A DNA stretch of 64,000 nucleotides, from NCBI RefSeq assembly GCF_003386795.1, contig NZ_QTUC01000001.1, positions 4,278,001-4,342,000 on the forward strand. The letters run 5' to 3'. The notes beneath the pieces were generated by a model that saw only the letters and a list, made by a program, of their open reading frames with translations, ran no database searches and was not told where the DNA came from. This DNA is from Thermasporomyces composti. GTDB lineage: Bacteria; Actinomycetota; Actinomycetes; Propionibacteriales; Actinopolymorphaceae. Below, in pieces: positions 54,679 through 63,686 of the stretch. How positions within the stretch are numbered: the first letter of the stretch is position 1; every line of letters starts with the position of its first letter. The position numbers and the translations under genes were made by a program.

Positions 54679-55707
54679 ATGACGGCCCGAACAGGCTCGC
54701 TACGGCGTTACCTCGCCGTACGCCTGGCTCTGGTGGTCCCCAACGTTCTCGTCCTCCTGACGCTCGTGTTCCTCCTGCTGCGGGTGGCTCCCGGAGATCC
54801 CGTCTCGGCCGCCCTGGGCGGACGGTTGCCGCCGGAGGAACTGGCACGCCGGCGCGCGGCGGGTGGATACGACGACCCGATCCTCGTGCAGTACTGGAAC
54901 TACCTCAGCCACGTGGTGCGGGGCGACCTCGGGACAGCCGTCAGCGACAACCGACCTGTCAGCGACATCCTGGCGGTCAACGGCGCGGCGACGTTGACCC
55001 TCGCGGTTGCCGCGTTGATCGTCGCGTTGACGATCGGGATCCCGCTCGGACTCATCGCGGCCAGGTACCGCAACACCTGGCTCGACGTCGTCATCCGCGT
55101 CTTCGGGGTCTTGACCTATGCCGCGCCTGTCTTCTTCGTCGGGATCATCGCGATCATCGTCTTCACCGGAGCCCTCGGTCTGCTACCACCTGGGCAACAG
55201 GCCAGTCCAATCGCGCAGGCCACGGTTCCGTCGGTGACGAATATCTTCCTGCTCGACGCGGCACTCGCCGGCAACTGGGACGCGTTCAACGACGGCCTGC
55301 TACACCTGGTCATGCCGGCGGTCACCCTCGGCCTACTGCTCACCGGTGTCTTCATCCGGCTCATCCGAGTCAACGTCGCCCAGACCTTGCGGGACGACTA
55401 CGTGGAGGCGGCACGAGCGCGGGGCATCGCCGAGCGTCGGGTCGTTCTCCACCACGCGTTCCGCAACGCCCTGGCGCCGTTCGTCACCGTGCTCGGCATC
55501 CAGATGGCGATGCTGCTCGGCGGAGCGATCCTCACCGAGACGACCTTCAGCTGGCCGGGCATCGGGTCACAGCTCGTGCAGTACATCAACGCTCGTGACT
55601 ACATCGCCGTCCAAGGCATCATGACGATCTTCGCGCTCGTCGTGGTCGCCATCAGTGTGCTCATCGACGTCGTCAACGCCCTCATCGACCCGAGGGTGAG
55701 GTACTGA
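54679..55707 (+). CDS. Peptide ABC transporter permease, DppB-type
   Basis: 342 residues, six membrane helices, N-terminal YLAVRLALVVPNVLVLLTLVFLLLRVAPGDP typical of DppB/OppB. EAA loop for ATPase contact: EAARARGIAERRVVLHHAFRNALAP. Forms the channel with the next permease; the ATG of that gene is 1 nt after this stop. Confidence 0.93.
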   Translation: MTARTGSLRRYLAVRLALVVPNVLVLLTLVFLLLRVAPGDPVSAALGGRLPPEELARRRAAGGYDDPILVQYWNYLSHVVRGDLGTAVSDNRPVSDILAVNGAATLTLAVAALIVALTIGIPLGLIAARYRNTWLDVVIRVFGVLTYAAPVFFVGIIAIIVFTGALGLLPPGQQASPIAQATVPSVTNIFLLDAALAGNWDAFNDGLLHLVMPAVTLGLLLTGVFIRLIRVNVAQTLRDDYVEAARARGIAERRVVLHHAFRNALAPFVTVLGIQMAMLLGGAILTETTFSWPGIGSQLVQYINARDYIAVQGIMTIFALVVVAISVLIDVVNALIDPRVRY

Positions 55708-55708
55708 C

Positions 55709-56725
55709 ATGGCCATCACACCGACGGTGGACGCGGGCACCCTCCACGGCCCGTCCGAACGCAGGTCCTTGCTGCGGCGCGTGGGGTACGTCGTCGCGAC
55801 GCCCTACCGGCAGTCGGCCGGCATCGCTCGGTGGATGCTCGTCGCCGGCACCGCCGTCACGGCGTTCATCGCGCTGGTCGCCATCCTCGCGCCGGTCATC
55901 GCCCCCTACGACTTCAACCAGGTGACCGACGAGAACGGCACGAGGTTCCCCAAGCAGGCGCCGCCGTCCGCCGAGCACTGGTTCGGCACGAACGTCCAGA
56001 CCTACGACGTCTTCTCCCGCGTGGTGTGGGGTGCTCGGACCGAGCTCAAGGTCGTCCTGCTCTCCTTGACCTTCACGATCGTCGTGGGTGTCGTCCTGGG
56101 GCTGATCTCCGGCTTCGTCGGTGGTTGGCTCGACCGAACGCTCGTGCTGGTCATGGACGCGTTGTTCGCGTTCCCCTACCTACTGCTCGCCATCGTGGTG
56201 GCGTTCCTGCTATCGGACAAGATCGGGGGAGGCATCGCCTCGGCGGCCGCCGCGATCACCGCGGTCTACATCCCGCAGTACTTCCGCGTCGTCCGGAACA
56301 GCACCGCCAGCGCCAAGCAAGCCACCTACGTGGAGGCCGCCCGCGCGCTCGGAGCCCCACCGGCCGTCCTTATGTCCCGCTACCTGTTCACCAACGTCAT
56401 CCAGAGCGTGCCGGTGATCGCCACGCTGAATGCCGCGGACGCGGTGGGAACGCTGGCGGCCTTGGGGTTCCTCGGCTACGGCATCCAGCCGACGGAGGCC
56501 GCCGAGTGGGGTTACGACCTCAACCGCGCCGTCGACGACGCCACCTCGGGCATCTGGTGGACCGGGGTGTTTCCCGGCCTGGCGATCGTGCTGCTCGTGA
56601 TGGCGCTGACTTTCATGGGCGAGGGTCTCAACGAGACGCTCAACCCCACGCTGCGGGTCCGTCGCCTGCTGCCAGTCGAGCTCCCGCCGCGGCAGCGCTC
56701 GTCGACCGAAGGAGGCTCGCGATGA
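55709..56725 (+). CDS. Peptide ABC transporter permease, DppC-type
   Basis: 338 residues. DppC/OppC-like: periplasmic segment after helix 1 (PPSAEHWFGTNVQTYDVFSRVVWGART), six helices, EAA loop VEAARALGAPPAVLMSRYLFTNVI. The TGA overlaps the next ATG (ATGA). Slightly longer N-terminal cytosolic tail than usual. Confidence 0.93.
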   Translation: MAITPTVDAGTLHGPSERRSLLRRVGYVVATPYRQSAGIARWMLVAGTAVTAFIALVAILAPVIAPYDFNQVTDENGTRFPKQAPPSAEHWFGTNVQTYDVFSRVVWGARTELKVVLLSLTFTIVVGVVLGLISGFVGGWLDRTLVLVMDALFAFPYLLLAIVVAFLLSDKIGGGIASAAAAITAVYIPQYFRVVRNSTASAKQATYVEAARALGAPPAVLMSRYLFTNVIQSVPVIATLNAADAVGTLAALGFLGYGIQPTEAAEWGYDLNRAVDDATSGIWWTGVFPGLAIVLLVMALTFMGEGLNETLNPTLRVRRLLPVELPPRQRSSTEGGSR

Positions 56726-57801
56726 CGTCCTCGACGCTCGGAACCGATCCGCGCGACTCGCACGCCCTCGGTCCCGCGGACGAGCCGGTGCTGTCCGTAC
56801 GCGACCTGCGAGTCTGGTACGGCAGCGAGCGGGGCGCCGTCCGAGCCGTCGACGGGGTCTCGTTCGACCTACGGCCCGGCCAGACGCTCGGGCTGGTGGG
56901 GGAGTCCGGTTGCGGCAAGTCGACGCTCGGCCGCGGCATCCTCGGCATCCTGCCTCCCGGGGCCAAAGCGGACGGCGAGATCCTCTTCCGCGGAAACGAC
57001 CTCCTCAAGGCCGGGCCACGCCAGCTCGAGAAGCTGCGCGGACCCGAGCTCGGCATGATCTTCCAGGAGCCGTTGACTCGGCTGAACCCGCTCATGCGGA
57101 TCTCCGAGCACTTCGAGGAGACCCTCCGCACGCATGAGCCCCAGCTGAGCAAGGACGAGGTTCGTCGCCGGTCCATCGACACCCTCCGCCGGATGGGCAT
57201 CCCGCCGTCGCGGTACCACGCCTATCCCCACGAGTTCTCCGGTGGGATGCGGCAACGCATCATGATCGCGTTGGCGCTCGTGCTCCGACCGGCGTTCATC
57301 GTCGCCGACGAGCCGACCACGGCGCTCGACGTGCTCGTCGAGGCACAGATCATCCGGATCCTGGCCGACCTGCGTCGCAGCTTCAACACCTCGCTGCTGC
57401 TCATCACCCACAACCTCGGCATCGTCGCCGAGGCCTGCGACCGGGTCGCGGTGATGTACGCCGGGCACATCGTGGAGGAGGGGGACGCCCGCGAGGTCTT
57501 CTCTCGACCGCAGCACCCCTACACACGGGAGCTGCTGCGCTCGACGATCTCGCTGCGCACCACCGGCTTGCACTACATCCCCGGTGCGCCACCGGACCTC
57601 GTGGCGCCACCGTCCGGGTGCGCTTTCCATCCCCGCTGCCCGGACGCCATGCGGGTCTGCCGTCGACGGGACCCGCTGGACGTCACGACGTCGGCCGGTG
57701 GGCGGGTGGCGTGTTGGCTCCACGCGCCATCAGACCAGCTCAGCCGGGAGGACACCGAACCTCTGGTCCGGGAGGAGATCAGCAGTGCCGACGAAGCCTG
57801 A
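56722..57801 (+). CDS. Peptide ABC transporter ATPase, DppD-type
   Basis: 359 residues. Walker A GESGCGKST, Q-loop FQEP, signature FSGGMRQRIMIALAL, Walker B IVADEPTTALD, switch His LITHNLG. The oligopeptide-transporter C-terminal cysteine motif (CAFHPRCPDAMRVC) may bind iron-sulfur as in OppD/DppD. Overlaps the following gene by 17 bp. Confidence 0.94.
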   Translation: MTSSTLGTDPRDSHALGPADEPVLSVRDLRVWYGSERGAVRAVDGVSFDLRPGQTLGLVGESGCGKSTLGRGILGILPPGAKADGEILFRGNDLLKAGPRQLEKLRGPELGMIFQEPLTRLNPLMRISEHFEETLRTHEPQLSKDEVRRRSIDTLRRMGIPPSRYHAYPHEFSGGMRQRIMIALALVLRPAFIVADEPTTALDVLVEAQIIRILADLRRSFNTSLLLITHNLGIVAEACDRVAVMYAGHIVEEGDAREVFSRPQHPYTRELLRSTISLRTTGLHYIPGAPPDLVAPPSGCAFHPRCPDAMRVCRRRDPLDVTTSAGGRVACWLHAPSDQLSREDTEPLVREEISSADEA

Positions 57802-59113
57802 GCCTGCGTCGCGAACCGCGGTGGCTCCAGCGCCCTCCGGCGTCGAGATCACGCGACCCGCCGACATCCTCATGGACGTCCGTGACCTCCAGGTCCACTA
57901 CGCGTTGCGCGGCAGCTCCTTCGGCCGACTGCTCGGCGCGGGTGGTGGGGTCGTCAAGGCCGTCGATGGCGTGACGTTCCAGCTGCGCCGTGGTGAGGTC
58001 CTCGGGCTCGTGGGAGAGTCCGGCAGCGGCAAGACCACGCTGGGCAGGGCGCTCCTCGGCCTCGTGCGTCCGACCGGCGGCCAGATCCGCTACGACGGAC
58101 AGGACCTGGCCCGGATGTCGGAGCGCCGACTCCGGCCACTGCGCCGCAACTTGCAGATGGTGTTCCAGGACCCGGCGGCGGCACTCAACCCATCCATGGA
58201 CATCGAGACCGCCGTCGGCGACCCGCTCCGGATCCACAAGCTCGCCCGGAGCGCGAGCGAACGCCGCGCCCGCGTCGCTGAGGCGCTGGAACGTGTCGGT
58301 CTCACGCCCGTCGAACGGTTCCTCAGCAAGTATCCGAGCGACCTGTCGGGTGGGCAGAAGCAACGCGCGGTCTTGGCTCGCGCCATCGTGATGGGACCCG
58401 AGTTGCTCGTGGCTGATGAACCGGTCTCCATGCTCGACATGAGTGTGCGGGCGAAGATTCTCGAGCTCATGCTCGACCTCAAGCGCGATCTCGACCTCAC
58501 GTACGTCTACATCACGCACGACCTGGCGAGCGCGAAGTTCTTCTGCGACCGTGTCGCCATCATGTACCTCGGACGGATCGTCGAGATCGGGCCGACCGAG
58601 GAGATCTTCACCGCCCCGAAGCACCCCTATACCCAGGCGCTCCTGCGGGCGGTGCCCGATCCTGACCCCAATGCCACCGTGCCGCGCGACATTCCTCGGG
58701 GTGAGGTGCCCGACGCCGCGGCGCCGCCGCTCGGCTGCTCCTTCCACCCGCGCTGCCCCAAGGCGTTCGAACGGTGCGGGTGGGAGACCCGCGACCTGCG
58801 GGCAGTGTTGGAGCAGCACTGGCTGACCCTGGACGAGACGCGCTACGAGGCCGAGCGCAAGACGATCGGCAACCTCGACAGCCTCGACACACCCGGACAC
58901 ACGGCGCGTCTCACACCCGGCAGGGGGCGTCAGGCCGCGGACGTCGCCGCCCTCGTCGAGCGTCTCCGCCAGTCCAACCCCGACGAGCCGCTGTGGCGGG
59001 GTGTCCGGCGGGTCGAGACCGACGACGGTGGCGTGACCGTGGAGTTCCACCAGGGCGAGGACCCGCGCCTGCGGCCGGCGGACGGCGTCGACGTCGCCTG
59101 CCACCTGTACTGA
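57785..59113 (+). CDS. Peptide ABC transporter ATPase, DppF-type, with C-terminal extension
   Basis: 442 residues. Walker [10 protein letters not shown], signature [15 protein letters not shown], Walker [12 protein letters not shown], switch His YITHDLA, and the Cys motif [14 protein letters not shown]. About 105 residues follow that motif ([40 protein letters not shown]), so it is longer than the usual 320-340. Several actinobacterial relatives share a similar tail, whose role is unknown. GTG 57785. Confidence 0.92.
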   Translation: MPTKPEPASRTAVAPAPSGVEITRPADILMDVRDLQVHYALRGSSFGRLLGAGGGVVKAVDGVTFQLRRGEVLGLVGESGSGKTTLGRALLGLVRPTGGQIRYDGQDLARMSERRLRPLRRNLQMVFQDPAAALNPSMDIETAVGDPLRIHKLARSASERRARVAEALERVGLTPVERFLSKYPSDLSGGQKQRAVLARAIVMGPELLVADEPVSMLDMSVRAKILELMLDLKRDLDLTYVYITHDLASAKFFCDRVAIMYLGRIVEIGPTEEIFTAPKHPYTQALLRAVPDPDPNATVPRDIPRGEVPDAAAPPLGCSFHPRCPKAFERCGWETRDLRAVLEQHWLTLDETRYEAERKTIGNLDSLDTPGHTARLTPGRGRQAADVAALVERLRQSNPDEPLWRGVRRVETDDGGVTVEFHQGEDPRLRPADGVDVACHLY

Positions 59114-59126
59114 GCGGGACGTCGTC

Positions 59127-60356
59127 ATGAGTGTGGGCACCGCGACCACCTCGACGACACGTCGCTGGTCGACGGGCGCGCTGCTGGTCGGGGTGGTGGC
59201 GATGAACCTGTCGATGGTGCCCGCCACGACTGTCGCGGTCCTCGTGATCTCGGGCTGGGTCGGCGACGCGTGGGGCGGAATCCCCAGTGCCGCGGGGGTG
59301 GTCGGGACGGCACTCGGCGCGCTCAGCCTCTCGACCGTCATGCGCACCCGTGGCCGGCGCGCCGGGCTGGTGCTGGGTTACGCCGTGGCGGTCCTCGGCG
59401 CGATCGTCGCTGCTCTCGCCGTCATCGCGGGCACCATGTCCCTGCTCGTGGGTGCGTCCCTGCTCGTGGCGGCGATGGTCATGCTCGGGCTAGGTAATGC
59501 CAGCGCACAGCTCTCCCGGTACGCGGCGGCTGACATGTTCCCCGCTGAGCGCCGCGGGTTCGGGCTGAGCATCGTCGTGTGGGGTGGGACGGTCGGCGCG
59601 CTCGTGGGACCGAGCCTCATCGCGCCCGCTGCGACGCTCGCCGCGGGCGTGGGACTTCCTCGCGACACCGGCACCTTCGTGTTCGCCGTGGGGACCACGG
59701 TGGCCGCGACCGCGGTCGCGGCCACCCTGCCGCGCGCCCGCGCCGTGGGCGAGCCTGGTCGACTGTCCTGGCCTGTGCTTCGCGCCGCGCTGCGCACCTC
59801 GACCGTCGTGCTCGCGGTCACCGCTATGGTGACGGCCCAGCTCGTGATGGTGGCGGTCATGACGATGACCCCACTTCAGCTGCACACGCACGGACACGGT
59901 CTCGACGTGGTGGGCTGGGTGCTCAGCGCTCACATGGCGGGAATGTTCGCGCTCTCACCGGTGTCGGGCCGGCTGACCGACCGGTGGGGGGCGAGAGCCA
60001 CGATCGCCGGGGGCGCCGTGGTACTCGTCGTCGCCAACGTCGTGGCGTTCACCGCGCCGACCTCCCACACCGTCGGTCTGCCCGTGGCCCTGTTCCTGCT
60101 CGGCTACGGCTGGAACCTCTGCTTCGTCGGTGGGAGCAGCCTGCTCAGCGGCGATCTGCCTGCACCACTGCGGCTCCAACTCCAGGGCGGGGTCGAGGCC
60201 GTGGTCTGGGGCTCGTCCGCCATCGGCAGCGTCGCTGCCGGTCCGATCTTCGCCGCGGCCGGCTATGCGAAGCTCGCGCTCCTGGCGGCCTTGCTCGCGG
60301 CTGTCCCCCTCGCGCTGCTTCCGACCGGCCGTCAGCACGAGGCAGTGCCCCTGTAA
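59127..60356 (+). CDS. Major facilitator superfamily transporter
   Basis: 409 residues, 12 membrane helices. Loop motif between helices 8 and 9, GRLTDRWGARATIAGG, is well kept, while the helix 2-3 loop is weak (RTRGRRAGLVLG). 13 nt downstream of the peptide transporter ATPase, so probably the last gene of that operon; it might export a product of the imported compound. Substrate unknown. Confidence 0.85.
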   Translation: MSVGTATTSTTRRWSTGALLVGVVAMNLSMVPATTVAVLVISGWVGDAWGGIPSAAGVVGTALGALSLSTVMRTRGRRAGLVLGYAVAVLGAIVAALAVIAGTMSLLVGASLLVAAMVMLGLGNASAQLSRYAAADMFPAERRGFGLSIVVWGGTVGALVGPSLIAPAATLAAGVGLPRDTGTFVFAVGTTVAATAVAATLPRARAVGEPGRLSWPVLRAALRTSTVVLAVTAMVTAQLVMVAVMTMTPLQLHTHGHGLDVVGWVLSAHMAGMFALSPVSGRLTDRWGARATIAGGAVVLVVANVVAFTAPTSHTVGLPVALFLLGYGWNLCFVGGSSLLSGDLPAPLRLQLQGGVEAVVWGSSAIGSVAAGPIFAAAGYAKLALLAALLAAVPLALLPTGRQHEAVPL

Positions 60357-60402
60357 CCGTCGGGTATGCGTGACGCTTTGGCAGGAGCGTGATTCGGAAG
60401 AC

Positions 60403-61092
60403 TCAGGCCATGCCCGGGCGGACCAGCCCACTCTCGTAGGCGAACACCACGGCCTGGACCCGGTCGCGGAGACCGAGCTTGCCCAGCACATTGCCCACGT
60501 GGGTCTTGACCGTGGTCTCGGACAGGAACAGCTCCTGAGCGATCTCCGCGTTGGACAGGCCGCGCGCCATGAACTGCAGCACCTGCCGCTCACGCTCGGT
60601 CAGCCGCGACAGCTCCTCCCGCGCCTTGCCTCCCACGGACAGGTTCTGCGCGAACTGGTCGAGCAGTCGCCGCGTCACCGTCGGCGCGACGACGGCGTCA
60701 CCCCGGGCGACGATGCGGATGGCACGCACGAGCTCCTCGGGTGGCACGTCCTTGAGCAGAAAGCCGGACGCACCGGCCCGCAACCCCTCGACAACGTACT
60801 CGTCGAGGTCGAACGTGGTGAGGATCAGCACCTTGATCCTGCTGGCCCGGGCAGCGCCGGTGATGGCACGAGTCGCCTCCACGCCGTCCTTGCGGGGCAT
60901 CCGAATGTCCATGAGCACGACGTCCGGCTGGAGGGCTCGGGCCTCCTCGACGGCCTTCTCGCCGTCGCCGGCTTCGCCCACGACGACGATGTCGGGTTCT
61001 GCCTCCAGAATCATCCGGAAACCGGTCCGCAGGAGCGGCTGGTCGTCCACCAGGAGGACCCTGGTCGGCGTCTCGGGCGCTTGGTTGCTCAC
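60403..61092 (-). CDS. NarL/LuxR-family response regulator
   Basis: 229 residues. Receiver domain with DD at 16-17, phospho-acceptor Asp in VVLMDIRMP, Thr and Lys in LTTF and FLLKDVPPEE; LuxR-type helix-turn-helix LTERERQVLQFMARGLSNAEIAQELFLSETTVKTHV. The GTG start overlaps the kinase TGA, so they form a cognate pair. Target genes unknown. Confidence 0.95.
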   Translation of the reverse strand: MSNQAPETPTRVLLVDDQPLLRTGFRMILEAEPDIVVVGEAGDGEKAVEEARALQPDVVLMDIRMPRKDGVEATRAITGAARASRIKVLILTTFDLDEYVVEGLRAGASGFLLKDVPPEELVRAIRIVARGDAVVAPTVTRRLLDQFAQNLSVGGKAREELSRLTERERQVLQFMARGLSNAEIAQELFLSETTVKTHVGNVLGKLGLRDRVQAVVFAYESGLVRPGMA

Positions 61093-62318
61093 GTACGGGC
61101 CTCCTCCAGCGGAAGTCGTGCCTTGACCTCGAATCCTCCGACGCTACGCGGGCCTGTGTAGAGGGTGCCGCCGTTGAGCGTCACACGTTCGCGCATTCCG
61201 ATGAGACCATGCCCGACCCGCTCGGGGTCGGCGGGTCGAGGTGTGCCACCCCGTTTGCGGCTGCCGTCGTCGGTGACACTGACCTCGACCGCGTCGGGCT
61301 CATAGCGCAGCACGACCGCCGCTCTGGTCGGCCCAGCGTGGCGAAGAGTGTTCGTCAACGACTCCTGCACCACTCGGTAGATCGCGAGGTCGATGCTCGA
61401 GGGGAGCTCGCGCGGCTCGCCGACGATGGTCAAGTCGACGTCCAGCCCCGCCTCGCGAGCTCGGTCGATCAGGGTGTCGAGTTCCTTCACGCCCGCCTGG
61501 GGCGGCAGCTCGGCTGACGGCGACTCCTCCGCATCGGCGTTCCGGAGGGCACCCACGATCCGACGCATCTCGACAAGTGCGGCCCGCCCGGTCTCCTCGA
61601 CTGCTCGCATGGCCTCGACGCTGCGCTCGGGGGCGCGCTCGATCATTCGACGGGCAGCGGCCGCCTGGACGGTCATGACACTCACGTGGTGCGCGACAAC
61701 GTCGTGGAGTTCGCGGGCCATGCGTGCCCGTTCCTCCGCCAGCGCGGCGCGCAGCTCGGCCGAGGCGGTGCGCTCCAAGCGCTCGGCTCGGTGCTCCAGT
61801 TCGGCGAGATACTCCCGACGCGCCCGAACGGTGCGGCCGATGAGCCAGATCCCGATGTAGACGAGCAGCTCCACACCCACCGTCCAGGCGTTCACTTGCA
61901 ACCCGACGGCGGCCAGGACCTCTCTCTTGGCGAAGAGGTAGCCCACCACGCCGCTTGCCGTGGCGAGGGTGAGAAGCAGGCCCGGCACCATCGGGGCGTG
62001 CGCTCCGAGCGTGTAGAGCGCGAGCAGCGCCGCGAAGGAGCCGGAGAACATGCTGTAGTCGAGGAAACCGGCCGTCAGGTACGCCGCCGCGACGACCGCG
62101 GCGACGATCGCCGGGAAGCGGCGACGCACGACCAGGGGGGCGGCGGCAGCGACATTCACGAGGACCCCCAGCAGATCGGGGTCACGGAAGGTGATACCGC
62201 CGTAACTTCTCACGCTGAGGCTGAGGAGGTTGGCAACGGTCAGGGCAGCGGCGACAACACCGTCGAGTGCGGTGGGATGAGCCCTGACCCACCGCCGAAC
62301 GTCCTGGGGAAGGCGCAC
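61089..62318 (-). CDS. NarL-type sensor histidine kinase
   Basis: 409 residues, HisKA_3 family. Five to six N-terminal membrane helices (intramembrane sensing type, no large extracellular domain), dimerisation/phospho-acceptor helix MARELHDVVAHHVSVM, and an HATPase region (ESLTNTLRHAGPTRAAV, DDGS, GHGLIGMRERV). Similar kinases sense cell-envelope stress. GTG 62318 chosen because a TACGCT box lies 6 nt upstream; ATG 62357 is an alternative. Confidence 0.92.
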   Translation of the reverse strand: MRLPQDVRRWVRAHPTALDGVVAAALTVANLLSLSVRSYGGITFRDPDLLGVLVNVAAAAPLVVRRRFPAIVAAVVAAAYLTAGFLDYSMFSGSFAALLALYTLGAHAPMVPGLLLTLATASGVVGYLFAKREVLAAVGLQVNAWTVGVELLVYIGIWLIGRTVRARREYLAELEHRAERLERTASAELRAALAEERARMARELHDVVAHHVSVMTVQAAAARRMIERAPERSVEAMRAVEETGRAALVEMRRIVGALRNADAEESPSAELPPQAGVKELDTLIDRAREAGLDVDLTIVGEPRELPSSIDLAIYRVVQESLTNTLRHAGPTRAAVVLRYEPDAVEVSVTDDGSRKRGGTPRPADPERVGHGLIGMRERVTLNGGTLYTGPRSVGGFEVKARLPLEEART

Positions 62319-62324
62319 GATCCG

Positions 62325-62330
62325 AGCGTA
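62325..62330 (-). promoter_or_regulatory. -10 box TACGCT of the two-component operon
   Basis: TACGCT on the minus strand, 6 nt before GTG 62318; candidate leaderless start. Confidence 0.4.
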
Positions 62331-62444
62331 GGTCGGGCCCTGGCCGCCTCCCCTCATACGACCAGCGGAGAACGAAGCCGCAAGACTCCACCCTGAGCAG
62401 GAGTCCGCCACCATGGGCTGCTCGGCGGCAGGGACGAAAGCCGC

Positions 62445-63392
62445 TTACAAGTCCACCGCGGACGTGCGGGCCGACGGTGCCTCGGGAACGCTCGTCGCCT
62501 CGAGAGCTGCAGGGTCGCGGTCGGCCGGCAGCGGGGGAGGGGTACCGCCGAAGGCGGGGCAGCGCACCTTGTGATCGCACCAGTCGCACAGGGCGCTCGG
62601 GTTCGCCTTCCACACGCCGGTGGTGTGCGCCCGCTCGATCGCGGCCCACAGGGCGAGGAGTTTCCGCTCGGTGGCGCGCAAGTCGGCTTCGTCGGGGGAG
62701 TAGCGCAAGATGTCTCCGCTGCCGAGGTAGACCAACTGGAGCAGGCGCGGCACGACACCGCGCAGACGCCACAGGACGAGCGCGTAGAAGCGCATTTGGA
62801 ACATCGCGCGCTGCTCGTAGCCGGGAGCGGGCGCCCGCCCGGTCTTGTAGTCGACCACGCGCAACCAGCCGTTCGGCGCCTCGTCGAGGCGGTCGATGTA
62901 GCCGCGCAGCATGAGGCCGGAGTCGAGGACGCACTCGACGTACAGCTCCCGCTCCGCTGGCTCGAGCCGGGTCGGATCCTCGAGGTCGAAGTACCGCTCG
63001 AGGAGCGGCTGAGCCTTCGCCAGGAACTCTTCCAGTCGCTCGGCCTGCGTCCTCGAAGCGTCCTCCTCTTCGCCGCAGAGGACGGCGACCAGATCCGGTT
63101 CGGTCTCCACCAGCGCCTGCCATTGGGGGCGCAGGAGGCTCACCGCGCGCTCGACCGTCCGCTCCGCGGCGGGCAGGTCGTACAGGCGTTCGAGAACCGC
63201 GTGAACGACCGTACCGCGTGCCGCCTCGGCCGTCGGCCGCTCGGGGATCTTGTCGACCACTCGGAAGCGGTACCGCAGGGGACAGGTCATGAAGTCGCTG
63301 GCTCGGGACGGCGACAGCACACCCACGACGTCGGTTCGCTCGTCCTCCCCGGCACCCGTCACCGACGTACCGCTCGACTGTGGTGCGATCAT
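62445..63392 (-). CDS. RecB-family PD-(D/E)XK nuclease with Fe-S cluster
   Basis: 315 residues, Cas4/AddB-like exonuclease module. Nuclease motifs: RGTVVHAVLE (His), GYIDRLDE (Asp), RVVDYKTG (D-x-K) and QMRFYAL. Iron-sulfur cysteines: one in DFMTCPL and three in CDWCDHKVRC. ATG 63392 used; an upstream in-frame GTG exists. In many actinobacteria this gene neighbours the M50 protease found here. Probably a DNA-repair exonuclease. Confidence 0.9.
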   Translation of the reverse strand: MIAPQSSGTSVTGAGEDERTDVVGVLSPSRASDFMTCPLRYRFRVVDKIPERPTAEAARGTVVHAVLERLYDLPAAERTVERAVSLLRPQWQALVETEPDLVAVLCGEEEDASRTQAERLEEFLAKAQPLLERYFDLEDPTRLEPAERELYVECVLDSGLMLRGYIDRLDEAPNGWLRVVDYKTGRAPAPGYEQRAMFQMRFYALVLWRLRGVVPRLLQLVYLGSGDILRYSPDEADLRATERKLLALWAAIERAHTTGVWKANPSALCDWCDHKVRCPAFGGTPPPLPADRDPAALEATSVPEAPSARTSAVDL

Positions 63393-63686
63393 GGACGAAA
63401 GCCTAGGACAGGCCGTGGACATGGCTTCGAACCTGGACGAACCCCGCGAGGCGATAGCGTTGACCTACCCGCGCCTGTCCGCAACGGGATCGGACGGGCA
63501 GGACCCGCGCGGGAACACCGGCCGTCACCTGCTCGTACAAGAGTCGAGACGCGGTGCCGACGACAGTGGGCTGGGGCGATGGTTGTGTGCGAGTGATGGT
63601 CGTGTGCCAGTGCGTAGCGATCGGATATCGGACGCATCGGGAGAGGTCCACCCACCGCGGTCCGACGATGTGAAGCGGGGCCAGCC
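63393..63686. other. 294-bp divergent intergenic region
   Basis: Lies between the nuclease and the M50 protease genes. I see no supported gene, RNA or clear operator; the frames that cross it have no family resemblance. Confidence 0.4.
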
